Notes: a model not told the origin generated them from the sequence alone. A stretch of 64,000 nt of DNA from Anaerosporobacter mobilis DSM 15930 (GCF_900142955.1 NZ_FRCP01000013.1:62001-126000), one strand, 5' to 3'. Shown: positions 37,540 through 46,273, counted from the stretch's first letter. Numbers and translations are program-made.

Positions 37540-37567
37540 ATTATACTGCTCCTATCATATTTGTCAA
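37540..37567 (-). promoter_or_regulatory. Sigma-A promoter for tetR-DUF2871
   Basis: Minus strand: TTGACA (37567-37562), 16-base spacer, TATAAT (37545-37540). Both hexamers match consensus exactly, a strong promoter that needs repression. Confidence 0.8.
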
Positions 37568-37615
37568 TTATATTTCTAAAATTAGATATAATAATGATCT
37601 GGAAAATTAATCATT

Positions 37616-37771
37616 GAGCCTTCTTTAACGACCGTTAATATACCTAGTAAATCCATGGGCTATATTGCCGCAGATTTACTACTTTCAAGAATCAATTCCT
37701 CAGATATGCCATTTCGTACTACTTATATTAAAACAGATGTAATTTTTAGAAATTCTACCTATAAACAATAA
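37616..37771 (+). pseudogene. C-terminal remnant of a LacI/GalR-family regulator
   Basis: 51 codons plus TAA read EPSLTTVNIPSKSMGYIAAD and then a LLLSRI segment, ending with TDVIFRNST. This is the characteristic end of LacI-family proteins (PxLTTVxIP..MG..A...L). The frame is closed by TGA about 20 bases upstream and there is no start or ribosome binding site. It is not derived from the two intact LacI genes in this window, whose ends differ. The rest of the gene was probably lost in a deletion; the tetR promoter abuts the break. Confidence 0.75.
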
Positions 37772-37773
37772 AA

Positions 37774-37815
37774 AGAGCTACAAACTCTGTACCTTTCTAC
37801 AGAGTTTGTAACTCT
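37774..37815 (-). terminator. Terminator of the 44-residue gene
   Basis: 18-base arms 37774-37791 and 37798-37815 match at 17 of 18 positions around a 6-base loop. On the minus strand TTTTTATTG follows. It lies 19 bases past the small gene's stop, and just after the LacI remnant, which it may once have served in the other direction. Confidence 0.88.
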
Positions 37816-37834
37816 CATCTTTTACTCATTTATC

Positions 37835-37969
37835 TTATACATCATTGTTTGGAATTGATTTCTTCTTTGCGTTAGGATTTTGGTTTTGGTTTTCCCTTGT
37901 AAGCGGTGTCTGACCATTTGCTTTTTCCATTCTAGCTTGTTTATTATCTGGTTGACTATCTTTTGGCAT
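37835..37969 (-). CDS. Small hydrophilic protein, 44 residues, unknown function
   Basis: The frame starts MPKDSQPDNKQARMEKANGQ and ends SIPNNDV. It has an excellent AAAGGAG ribosome binding site and a dedicated 18-bp terminator, so it is a real gene despite its size. The product is rich in Asn, Gln, Lys and Pro, has no hydrophobic segment or cysteine, and looks intrinsically disordered, like many small spore or stress proteins of clostridia. I do not recognise a family. No neighbour is co-transcribed. Confidence 0.75.
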   Translation of the reverse strand: MPKDSQPDNKQARMEKANGQTPLTRENQNQNPNAKKKSIPNNDV

Positions 37970-38071
37970 AATAAATCTCCTTTCTTTTTACACTCTCACG
38001 AACTATTATTGTCAAACACCATCTTTTTATGCATCTTTATCTATCACATAAGCGATCATATCCATAAAAAA

Positions 38072-38120
38072 GAACCCTACAGGTTAGATACACTTACGAT
38101 GTATCTAACCCACAAGGTTC
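38072..38120 (-). terminator. nifJ terminator
   Basis: GGTTAGATACA (38082-38092) pairs with TGTATCTAACC (38100-38110), extended by GAACC/GGTTC. TTTTTT follows on the minus strand. Confidence 0.88.
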
Positions 38121-38157
38121 CTATCCTATTAGTAAAACGTTGTTTTTAAACTAATTC

Positions 38158-41100
38158 TTATTTATAAAGCTCAACTAATCTTAATAAATGTTCATAACGA
38201 GCATTTGCAGCTTCTTCAGAAGCACTGAATAATTTCTCAGCACGTTCTGGGAATGAACGAGCAAGACGAGTATAACGAGTTTCGTTATTCAAGAAGTCTT
38301 GGTATGTTCCATCTCCTGGTTTAGAATTCAATGTGAATGGATTCTTACCTTCAGCCTTAAGTGAAGGATTAAAGGAGAATAGATTCCAGTAACCAGATTT
38401 AACAGCTGATTTCATTACATCTTGACAGTGGTTCATTCCACCCTTAACTCCGTGAAGTTCACATGGAGCATATCCGATGATTAATGAAGGTCCGTTATAA
38501 GCCTCTGCTTCTGCAATTACTTTAACTGCTTGTGCTGGATTCGCGCCAAGAGCGATTTGTGCTACGTATACGTAACCATAACTCATAGCAATTTCAGCAA
38601 GACTCTTCTTACCAATTTCTTTACCTGCTGCAGCGAACTGACAAACCTCACCGATATTAGATGCTTTAGAAGCTTGTCCACCTGTATTAGAATACATCTC
38701 TGTATCAAATACCATAACATTTACATTCTCTCCAGAAGCAAGTACATGGTCAAGTCCACCGAATCCGATATCGTATGCCCAACCGTCACCACCTAAGATC
38801 CATACAGACTTCTTAGCAAGGTATTGTTTCTTTTCAAGAACTTCTATGCAATGTTCGCAACCTTCGCTAGCACCTTTTTCAAGTACAGCGATTAGTGCTT
38901 CTGCTGCAGGAGTGTTTTCTGTAGTTGAATCTTTTGTTTCAAGGTATTTAGCAATCGCTGCTTTTGCTTCTGCTGGAGAATCAGGTGCTTGCCCCATCTT
39001 TTCTAGTTTAGCAATTAGCTGATCACGTAGCGTTTTTTGTCCAAGATGCATACCAAAACCATGTTCTGCATTGTCTTCGAATAATGAGTTTGCCCAAGCT
39101 GGTCCCTTATTGCTATCTTTGTTCGCAGTATATGGACAAGCTGCTGCTGGACCACCCCAGATTGAAGAACAACCTGTAGCATTGGAGATATACATTTGTT
39201 CACCAAATAATTGAGTGATTAATCTAGCGTATGAAGTTTCTGCACAACCAGCACAACTTCCTGAGAACTCAAGTAGTGGTTGATTAAACTGAGAACCTTT
39301 TACTGTATGATTAGCAGGCGTACCAGGTTTCTTACCTACATTAGCAACTAAGTAATCGAATACAGGTTGTTCCTGTGCTTGCGATTCTTGAGGAACCATT
39401 TGAATAGCACCGGTTGGACATACTGTAATACATTCTCCACAACCCATACAGTCAAGTGGGGTCACACTCATAGTAAACTTATATTCACTAGCTTTAGGTT
39501 TCGTATCAGCAAGTTTGATGTTCGCTGGTGCTGCTTTTATTTCTTCCTCATCTAACATGAATGGACGAATTGTAGCATGTGAACATACGAAAGCACATTG
39601 GTTACATTGGATACATTTTGTAGGATCCCATTCAGGAACATTTACTGCGATACCACGTTTTTCGTATGCAGAAGCACCTGTAGCAAATTGACCATCTGCA
39701 CAGTCAGCAAAAGCTGAAACTGGAAGGCTATCGCCATCCATTAATGCGATTGGCTCAAGCAAGCTCTTAACCATCTTAACTGTTTCTTTGCGTCCTGTGT
39801 ATTCTATACCAGGAGCGTCTGCTTCTGGGTTAGACCATGAAGCTGGTACTTCTACTTTATGAATAGCATCTACACCAGCGTCGATTGCTTTGTAGTTCAT
39901 CTCAACTACTGCATCACCTTTTTTACCGTAAGATTTCTTAGCAGCTTGTTTCATGTAGTTGATTGCATCGTCGATTGGTAAAACGTTTGCTAATTTGAAG
40001 AATGCTGATTGAAGAATTGTATTCGTACGTTTACCCATACCAATTTCAATTGCTTTATCAATAGCATTGATTGTATATAATTGAATGTTATTATCTGCGA
40101 TGTATTTCTTAGCAGCCGCATTTAGATGGTGAGTTAACTCCTCATCTGACCATTGGCAGTTAATCATGAAGATTCCGCCTGGTTTTACATCTTGTACCAT
40201 CTTGTATCCTTTCACAACATAAGATGGATTGTGACAAGCTACGAAGTCAGCTTGATTGATGTAATATGGGCTTCTAATTGGTTTATCACCAAAACGAAGA
40301 TGTGAAATTGTTACGCCACCAGTTTTCTTTGAGTCATATTGGAAATATGCTTGTATGTACTTATCTGTATGGTCACCAATAATCTTAGTTGAGTTCTTGT
40401 TCGCTCCAACTGTACCATCGCCACCAAGTCCCCAGAACTTACATTCTACTGTACCTTTCGCAGATGTAATAGGAGCTGGTTTCACTTCTGGTAAACTTAA
40501 GTTAGTAACATCATCTACGATACCAACTGTGAAACGTGATTTTGGAGTATCATTTGAAAGTTCTTTAAATATAGCAAATACAGATGATGGTGGTGTGTCT
40601 TTTGAACCAAGACCATAACGTCCAGCTGTTAATACGATATCATGTAATCCAGCTTCACGTAATGTTGTTGCAACATCAAGATATAGAGGATCACCAAGAG
40701 CACCTGGTTCTTTGGTACGATCAAGAACAGCCATCTTCTTAACAGTCTTAGGGATAACTTTTAATAAGGCTTTTGTAGACCAAGGACGATATAATCTAAC
40801 TTTAATTAAGCCAACTTTTTCTCCTGCTGCTGTTAAGTAATCAATTACTTCTTCTGCTACATCACAGATTGAACCCATTGCTACGATAACACGTTCTGCA
40901 TCTTCAGCACCATAGTAATTGAATAAATCATAGTTTGTACCTAATTTTTCATTTACTTTAGCCATGTATTTTTCAACTACAGCTGGTAATTCATCATAAA
41001 CGGAGTTACATGCTTCACGATGTTGGAAGAAAACATCACCATTTTCATGAGAACCACGCATAGAAGGTTTTTCTGGATTTAATGCATGTTCACGGAATGC

Positions 41101-41703
41101 TTTTACTGCATCCATATTGCACATTTCTTTTAAATCAGCATAATCCCATGCATCAATCTTTTGAATCTCATGTGATGTACGGAAACCATCGAAGAAATTG
41201 ATAAATGGTACTTTACCTTCAAGTGTAGCGAGGTGAGCTACTGGGCTTAAGTCCATAACTTCTTGTGGATTTGACTCTGCTAACATAGCAAAACCTGTTT
41301 GACGACAGGCATAAACGTCACTGTGATCACCAAATATATTAAGTGCTTGCGTAGCAACTGTACGAGCTGATACATGGAATACAGAAGGTAATTGTTCTCC
41401 TGCAATTTTATACATATTAGGGATCATTAATAAAAGTCCCTGTGAAGCTGTAAATGTAGTTGTTATAGCACCTGCAGCAAGAGAACCATGAACAGTTCCT
41501 GCAGCTCCTGCTTCAGACTGCATTTCAACTACCTTAACCTGATTTCCAAATATGTTTTCCTGTCCTAATGCAGACCATTGGTCAACATAATCAGCCATTG
41601 GGCTTGAAGGTGTAATTGGGTATATGGCAGCAACATCAGTAAACGCATATGATACATGAGCAGCAGCTGTGTTACCATCCATTGATTTTTTAGCTCTTGA
41701 CAT
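38158..41703 (-). CDS. nifJ: Pyruvate:ferredoxin (flavodoxin) oxidoreductase
   Basis: 1181 residues, the single-chain form. Domain I starts KKSMDGNTAAAHVSYAFTDVAAIYPITPSSPMA. The gamma-like domain contains GLGGDGTVGANKNSTKII. Two [4Fe-4S] motifs are CIQCNQCAFVC and CMGCGECITVC. The C-terminal thiamine diphosphate domain has GDGWAYDIGFGGLDHVLASG and the distal cluster cysteines in SGSCAGCAETSY. It converts pyruvate and CoA to acetyl-CoA and CO2 while reducing ferredoxin, the central step in clostridial fermentation. Ribosome binding site AAAGGAGG, strong promoter and terminator; a highly expressed single gene. Confidence 0.98.
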   Translation of the reverse strand: MSRAKKSMDGNTAAAHVSYAFTDVAAIYPITPSSPMADYVDQWSALGQENIFGNQVKVVEMQSEAGAAGTVHGSLAAGAITTTFTASQGLLLMIPNMYKIAGEQLPSVFHVSARTVATQALNIFGDHSDVYACRQTGFAMLAESNPQEVMDLSPVAHLATLEGKVPFINFFDGFRTSHEIQKIDAWDYADLKEMCNMDAVKAFREHALNPEKPSMRGSHENGDVFFQHREACNSVYDELPAVVEKYMAKVNEKLGTNYDLFNYYGAEDAERVIVAMGSICDVAEEVIDYLTAAGEKVGLIKVRLYRPWSTKALLKVIPKTVKKMAVLDRTKEPGALGDPLYLDVATTLREAGLHDIVLTAGRYGLGSKDTPPSSVFAIFKELSNDTPKSRFTVGIVDDVTNLSLPEVKPAPITSAKGTVECKFWGLGGDGTVGANKNSTKIIGDHTDKYIQAYFQYDSKKTGGVTISHLRFGDKPIRSPYYINQADFVACHNPSYVVKGYKMVQDVKPGGIFMINCQWSDEELTHHLNAAAKKYIADNNIQLYTINAIDKAIEIGMGKRTNTILQSAFFKLANVLPIDDAINYMKQAAKKSYGKKGDAVVEMNYKAIDAGVDAIHKVEVPASWSNPEADAPGIEYTGRKETVKMVKSLLEPIALMDGDSLPVSAFADCADGQFATGASAYEKRGIAVNVPEWDPTKCIQCNQCAFVCSHATIRPFMLDEEEIKAAPANIKLADTKPKASEYKFTMSVTPLDCMGCGECITVCPTGAIQMVPQESQAQEQPVFDYLVANVGKKPGTPANHTVKGSQFNQPLLEFSGSCAGCAETSYARLITQLFGEQMYISNATGCSSIWGGPAAACPYTANKDSNKGPAWANSLFEDNAEHGFGMHLGQKTLRDQLIAKLEKMGQAPDSPAEAKAAIAKYLETKDSTTENTPAAEALIAVLEKGASEGCEHCIEVLEKKQYLAKKSVWILGGDGWAYDIGFGGLDHVLASGENVNVMVFDTEMYSNTGGQASKASNIGEVCQFAAAGKEIGKKSLAEIAMSYGYVYVAQIALGANPAQAVKVIAEAEAYNGPSLIIGYAPCELHGVKGGMNHCQDVMKSAVKSGYWNLFSFNPSLKAEGKNPFTLNSKPGDGTYQDFLNNETRYTRLARSFPERAEKLFSASEEAANARYEHLLRLVELYK

Positions 41704-41755
41704 TAGTATATCCTCCTTTATGCAATAAAAGGTCTTTTAAGGCCCTATTCAGATT

Positions 41756-41784
41756 ATTTTATCATTTTCATCCAGCTTTGTAAA
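41756..41784 (-). promoter_or_regulatory. Sigma-A promoter for nifJ
   Basis: Minus strand: TTTACA (41784-41779), 17-base spacer, TAAAAT (41761-41756). The leader before the ATG at 41703 is about 45 bases and contains the short palindrome-like GGCCTTAAAAGACC. Confidence 0.7.
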
Positions 41785-41880
41785 GATTTTATCTATTAAT
41801 AATGACGAACATTTGTATCATTTTTTAAATAAATTAGGTATTTTTCATAAAACGTTAATACATCTTGTCAATTTATTCAC

Positions 41881-41925
41881 AAAAAAGGAAAGTCCACCCA
41901 TTACGTCTCGTAACGAGTGGACTTT
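41881..41925 (-). terminator. Terminator of the FGGY kinase gene
   Basis: AAAGTCCAC (41889-41897) pairs with GTGGACTTT (41917-41925). The loop adds CATTACG/CGTAACG pairing. Six T follow on the minus strand (41886-41881). Confidence 0.9.
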
Positions 41926-41940
41926 GGAATTATTACTAAA

Positions 41941-43536
41941 TTATTTAAGATTCTCTATTGCTGCTCTTTCAATCGAAAGGCCTTCTTTATATCTTTGTAT
42001 GAATACATCAAAGCCTTCTACATCTTTTTGTTCCGGTTCTACCCTACTTCCCTTTTCTCCAGCAAACACTCTGTTAGTAAGGTAATCATCTAACGTTTCA
42101 TTCTCTGATTTATTCATCATATAGGAAGCAAGAATTGCAATTCCCCAAGCTCCACCTTCTCCTGCTGTTTCCATAACTGATACAGGAGCATTGATAGCAG
42201 CAGCTACCATTTTTTGTCCTACACCTTTCGTCTTGAACAAACCACCGTGACCATATATCGTATCCAGTCTAACCCCTTCGTCTTTCAATAGGATATCCAA
42301 GCCAACCTTTAAGGCACCTAGTGCCGTAAAGAGATGTACACGCATAAAGTTAGCTAGATTAAAAGTGGATTCTGGAGTACGGACAAACAATGGACGTCCT
42401 TCTTCAAAACCTGTGATGTGTTCACCTGAGAAATAATTATACGCTAACAACCCGCCACATGAAGCATCCCCTTCTAATGCTTTATTATATAAAACTTCAT
42501 AAAGACGATTCTTATCCACTTGCATTCCCATACTTACCATAAACTCTTCGAATACATTAACCCATGCATTAAGGTCAGACGTACAATTATTGCAATGTGC
42601 CATAGCAACTAGATTACCTGTAGGTGTTGTTACTAAATCTAGTTCTTCATGTACCCTCTCCAAATCTTTCTCTAATACTACCATTGCAAATACAGAGGTA
42701 CCCGCGGAAACATTTCCTGTTCTAACTGAAACACTGTTGGTTGCAACCATTCCTGTCCCCGCATCCCCTTCTGGTGGACACAGAGGAATTCCTGCTTGTA
42801 GGTTTCCAGATGCATCAAGAAGTTTTGCTCCTTCATTCGTTAGATATCCTGCACCTTCCCCTGCTACTAGTACTTTAGGTAATATGTCTTCCAGTTTCCA
42901 GTTTAGATTTCTATCTGCAATAAGGGTATTGAATTGGCTAATCATCGTGTTATTAAAATCATGTGTTTCGATGTCAATCGGAAACATTCCAGAGGCTTCA
43001 CCAACACCCAATACTTTCTCACCTGTTAACTTCCAATGAATATACCCCGCCAAAGTTGTTTGATATGTAATTTGTCCTACATGATCTTCACCATTTAAGA
43101 TAGCTTGATAAAGATGAGCAATACTCCATCTTTGCGGAATATGATATCCTAATACACTTGTTAATTCTTCGGATGCCTGCGCAGTGATGGTGTTTCTCCA
43201 TGTACGAAATGGAACTAAAAGCTCCCCTTCTTTGTCAAATGCCATATAGCCATGCATCATACCGCTAAACCCAATTGCTCCTAGAGTTGTGATAGTAACC
43301 GCGTATTTCTCCTTAACATCTCTTGCCATCTGACTATAACTTTCTCTAACACCTTTCCAGATGTCCGCTTCACCATAGGTCCATATACCGTTGACTAACT
43401 GGTTCTCCCACTCATAGCTTCCTGAAGCAATCGGTGTATTTTTCTCATCTACCAAAACCGCTTTAATTCTAGTTGAACCAAGTTCAATCCCAAGAACTGC
43501 ATTCCCATTTACTATTGTCATCTTCGCGTTGCACAT
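41941..43536 (-). CDS. FGGY-family carbohydrate kinase
   Basis: 531 residues from the ATG at 43536 behind AGGAGGT; the longer frame starts at 43560. The N-terminal FGGY domain has the phosphate-1 loop AVLGIELGSTRIKAVLVDE and GAIGFSGMMHGYMAFD. The C-terminal domain has GNVSAGTSVFAMVVLE and TIYGHGGLFKTKGVGQKMVAAAI, an adenosine-binding loop of the ASKHA fold. It phosphorylates a sugar or ketose (xylulokinase/ribulokinase relatives); the substrate cannot be assigned. No isomerase or transporter is adjacent. A perfect 25-base palindrome in the promoter indicates control by a dedicated regulator encoded elsewhere. Confidence 0.87.
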   Translation of the reverse strand: MCNAKMTIVNGNAVLGIELGSTRIKAVLVDEKNTPIASGSYEWENQLVNGIWTYGEADIWKGVRESYSQMARDVKEKYAVTITTLGAIGFSGMMHGYMAFDKEGELLVPFRTWRNTITAQASEELTSVLGYHIPQRWSIAHLYQAILNGEDHVGQITYQTTLAGYIHWKLTGEKVLGVGEASGMFPIDIETHDFNNTMISQFNTLIADRNLNWKLEDILPKVLVAGEGAGYLTNEGAKLLDASGNLQAGIPLCPPEGDAGTGMVATNSVSVRTGNVSAGTSVFAMVVLEKDLERVHEELDLVTTPTGNLVAMAHCNNCTSDLNAWVNVFEEFMVSMGMQVDKNRLYEVLYNKALEGDASCGGLLAYNYFSGEHITGFEEGRPLFVRTPESTFNLANFMRVHLFTALGALKVGLDILLKDEGVRLDTIYGHGGLFKTKGVGQKMVAAAINAPVSVMETAGEGGAWGIAILASYMMNKSENETLDDYLTNRVFAGEKGSRVEPEQKDVEGFDVFIQRYKEGLSIERAAIENLK

Positions 43537-43589
43537 AATATACCTCCTAAAATACACCATAAAACTTTTGCTAATAATATAATTCTATA

Positions 43590-43614
43590 ATAAGCATACA
43601 ACTTGTATGCTTAT
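43590..43614. promoter_or_regulatory. Perfect 25-base palindromic operator upstream of the FGGY kinase
   Basis: ATAAGCATACAA, central C, TTGTATGCTTAT: 12+1+12 without mismatch. It overlaps a plausible minus-strand -35 (TTGTAT, 43605 region) followed 16 bases later by TATTAT. The TTGTA/TACAA core, with another TACAAG at 43618, resembles sites of GntR-type (AraR-like) regulators. Confidence 0.65.
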
Positions 43615-43736
43615 ATGTACAAGATGTTTTTTTCTTTCTTATAGTAACAGGTAGGTCACTATTATCAACTGTCTTCTTTGTAATCCCAAATAAAGCAAAT
43701 TATTCAACAAAAGTTACACATAGCATCTTCTTAAGA

Positions 43737-43763
43737 ACACTCTTAAGTAATTCGCATAAGGTA
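43737..43763 (+). promoter_or_regulatory. Sigma-K-like promoter of the 212-residue gene
   Basis: AC at 43737-43738, 16-base spacer, CATAAGGTA at 43755-43763, matching the sigma-K pattern AC-N16/17-CATANNNTA. The ATG follows 31 bases after the -10 with GGAGGT between. Confidence 0.5.
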
Positions 43764-43794
43764 TACTATCAGCTATGATTTGGAGGTTATTTTA

Positions 43795-44433
43795 ATGATT
43801 CGTTCGCAAAGATTTTGCGATACTCCCCGTAAACAATATAATGCTTCTACAGACAATGAAATCTGTGATTATTCACAAACCCCTGATATTATATCAGGTA
43901 CTCCTAAGCGTTCTGCCGAAAGCAATACACGCATGATGAATCCAAGACCATCCTTGATTCCAATTTATGGTACAGTAGTCGATGTTACAACTGATTACTT
44001 TAATTTACAGACAGACTGTATATCAAACTATAATATAACAGTAAGAACAGAAGACAATCAAGATGTTCACTTTATTATCGATGCCGATACGTATTTTGTT
44101 GATTGTGTAACACAAGAAAAAGGTGTCAAGATTGTTGGATTTTATGACGAATTGGCAGCAATTCCACTCATCTATCCACCGCAATATCCTATTAAGGTAA
44201 TTGCTCTTAATTTACCTGGACGTTTTATCAAAGCCGATTTCTTTGATTGCTATCTTGTAAGCAATGATAATCAATTACAGCTTGTTGTTTCTAACAACAC
44301 GTATATAGTTGATGAAGATGGTAAGCCTTATTGTGGCAATATTTCTAATAAATATATGGTTGCATTGTACGCTAGTTCAACAATGAGCATTCCAGCTGTA
44401 ACTACACCAAATGTTATTATCGTATTGAACTAA
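43795..44433 (+). CDS. Unknown protein with an internally duplicated domain, possible spore protein
   Basis: 212 residues from the ATG at 43795, seven bases after GGAGGT. I do not recognise a named family. Residues 1-55 are polar and disordered (CDTPRKQYNASTDNEICDYS). Two related beta-rich modules follow. Module 1 (about 58-140) contains IYGTVVDVTTDYFNLQT, DADTYFVD and GFYDELAAIPLIYPPQYPIKVIALN. Module 2 (about 141-212) contains GRFIKADFFDCYLVSND, SNNTYIVD and ALYASSTMSIPAVTTPNVIIVLN. The paired NTYxVD and PxxxxVIxLN ends suggest duplication of an OB- or SH3-like barrel. No signal peptide. The sigma-K-like promoter suggests a coat or exosporium protein made in the mother cell. Confidence 0.65.
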   Translation: MIRSQRFCDTPRKQYNASTDNEICDYSQTPDIISGTPKRSAESNTRMMNPRPSLIPIYGTVVDVTTDYFNLQTDCISNYNITVRTEDNQDVHFIIDADTYFVDCVTQEKGVKIVGFYDELAAIPLIYPPQYPIKVIALNLPGRFIKADFFDCYLVSNDNQLQLVVSNNTYIVDEDGKPYCGNISNKYMVALYASSTMSIPAVTTPNVIIVLN

Positions 44434-44539
44434 TTACTTATTCTATTAGAGACCTGTTTATAGTAGTTTGTTTTAATAAGCACTTTTTCTAATTGGTATT
44501 TTAGTGTGTATCGATATAGACGCATTCATCAGATGTAAG

Positions 44540-44618
44540 AAGACAATCTTCACAGTTTTTATGCGAACACAAAGATATCGCATATCTTTGCTACATGCCT
44601 AAATCTGAAGATTGTCTT
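44540..44618. terminator. Terminator with nested hairpin (same outer arms as 7067-7153)
   Basis: AAGACAATCTTCA (44540-44552) pairs perfectly with TGAAGATTGTCTT (44606-44618). Inside, CAAAGATAT/ATATCTTTG forms a second perfect 9-bp hairpin. TT follows on the plus strand. It lies between the convergent 212-residue gene and dbpA. The arm AAGACAATCTT is shared with the element after hemW. Confidence 0.7.
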
Positions 44619-44694
44619 TTGATGTTATATCTTATTGGGCTTGTTACATCAGGGCTGCCCTAACTTGATTGATTTTCCCCTTTATTACGTTAAG

Positions 44695-46197
44695 CTATCT
44701 AGTAATTCTGACTTTTCTAACCTTTCCCTTAATAGTCTTCTCCTGCAACGCATCTAGAACCTTCTTACCTTTACCATTCAAGATTTCAACATAAGTTAAA
44801 CTATCTCTTACATCAATTACTCCAATGTCTTCTGCTACCATATCAGGTATACTACAAATTGTTCCAACAATATCCACAGCACGCATCTTGCTCTTCTTTC
44901 CACCACTAATTGAAAGTTTGGTAATCGTTTTATTAAACTCTGCACCCTTTTTCTTCTTTAGCACAACCTTTTCATTCTGTCGATTCCAAAATGCTTTTTC
45001 TTCTTCCTTACTAACTGGTACATAGTTCTCCATTGGCAAGTCATACCCTACGTAGTTTTCCACCATCTTCTTCATCTTCTGATCAGAATCCGTTATCAAA
45101 CTTATTGCGATTCCAGTTTTCCCATTCCGTCCTGTTCTTCCTATACGATGAACATAAGTTTCTCTGCCAGTTGGAAAATCGTAATTGAACACATGAGATA
45201 AATTATCAAAATCAATTCCTCTAGCAACTACGTCCGTAGCAATAAGATAACGAAAGCGTCCTTCGCGAAAACCTTCTACAGTACGTATTCTGTCTTGCTG
45301 GTCAATATCCCCATGAATCATTCCACACTTCACACCATCTTTGCGAAGCTTCCTACATAAAACATTAACCATCTCTTTGGTACCACAAAAGATCATACAA
45401 CTGTCGGGATTCTCTCTTGCTAGTAGACGTAAAAATAATTGATATTTTTCTTTACTCTGCTCTCCTAATTCATTCGCTATATTACTATCATAGGAATTAG
45501 TTGACTGCATCGCGCTATTGATACCAGTTACCTCATAAACCTCTTCTTTAATATTTCCTTTTTCCTCTTGCGACACTTCAATCTCCACCACAACAGGTTC
45601 TTTCAAATATCGCTCAATCATATGCTCAATCTCTTCTCCTATGGTAGCAGAGAATAACATAATCCTCGGATTCGTCTTAATCTTTTCAAGAATTTGCCCT
45701 ACTTCTTCAGCAAACCCCATATCTAACATCAAATCTGCTTCATCAATTACTACTGATTTGATATTACCTAATTGTAGCGTTCCTCTTCGTATATGATCCA
45801 TCACTCGTCCTGGGGTTCCTACTACAATATGAGATTTCTGTTTTAATGTTTGTATCTGTTTATCAATAGGGAATCCACCAAACACATCTGGAACTTTCAG
45901 ACGTTTCTTTCTCCCTATATGAAAAATCTCCTGTTTGGTCTGTACCGTCAGCTCTCTAGTTGGTTCAAGTACTAGAGCTGTTGGAGTATTCTCTTCCCAT
46001 ACAGCTTCTTCACATAATGGTATGGCAAAGGCAGCAGTTTTACCACTTCCTGTTTGCGATTTCCCAACTATATCTCTTCTTTGCAAAGCAACTGGAATGA
46101 CTTCTGCTTGAATCTTCGTTGGTTCCTTATATCCTAATATCGTTAATGCCCCAATAATCTCTTTTGATAATTGATAGCCTTCAAATTGGTTTATCAT
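44695..46197 (-). CDS. dbpA: DEAD-box RNA helicase DbpA (YxiN type)
   Basis: 500 residues. The helicase core has the Q motif (GYKEPTKIQ), SQTGSGKT (I), PTRELTVQ (Ia), VIDEADLMLD (II), FSATIG (III), and ARGIDFDNLSHVFNYDFP and HRIGRTGR (V-VI). The C-terminal ~75 residues (AVDIVGTICSIPDMVAEDIGVIDV) form the DbpA RNA-binding domain, which recognises hairpin 92 of 23S rRNA. It assists late 50S assembly. An insertion of about 25 residues after motif III-IV (GINSAMQSTNSYDS) is not usual. Monocistronic. Confidence 0.94.
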   Translation of the reverse strand: MINQFEGYQLSKEIIGALTILGYKEPTKIQAEVIPVALQRRDIVGKSQTGSGKTAAFAIPLCEEAVWEENTPTALVLEPTRELTVQTKQEIFHIGRKKRLKVPDVFGGFPIDKQIQTLKQKSHIVVGTPGRVMDHIRRGTLQLGNIKSVVIDEADLMLDMGFAEEVGQILEKIKTNPRIMLFSATIGEEIEHMIERYLKEPVVVEIEVSQEEKGNIKEEVYEVTGINSAMQSTNSYDSNIANELGEQSKEKYQLFLRLLARENPDSCMIFCGTKEMVNVLCRKLRKDGVKCGMIHGDIDQQDRIRTVEGFREGRFRYLIATDVVARGIDFDNLSHVFNYDFPTGRETYVHRIGRTGRNGKTGIAISLITDSDQKMKKMVENYVGYDLPMENYVPVSKEEEKAFWNRQNEKVVLKKKKGAEFNKTITKLSISGGKKSKMRAVDIVGTICSIPDMVAEDIGVIDVRDSLTYVEILNGKGKKVLDALQEKTIKGKVRKVRITR

Positions 46198-46273
46198 AGT
46201 TGTCCTACTCTTTCTATTACATCCTACTTATTCATTCTCATCTAGATCGTCTAATACAATAATAATTTTGTTT

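Noticed and set aside
42590..43039. 149-codon plus-strand frame opposite the FGGY kinase
   Set aside because: Antisense shadow; the kinase frame has full motifs.
41941..43536. Naming the kinase xylB, araB or fucK
   Set aside because: FGGY specificity cannot be read from the motifs seen and no pathway gene is adjacent.
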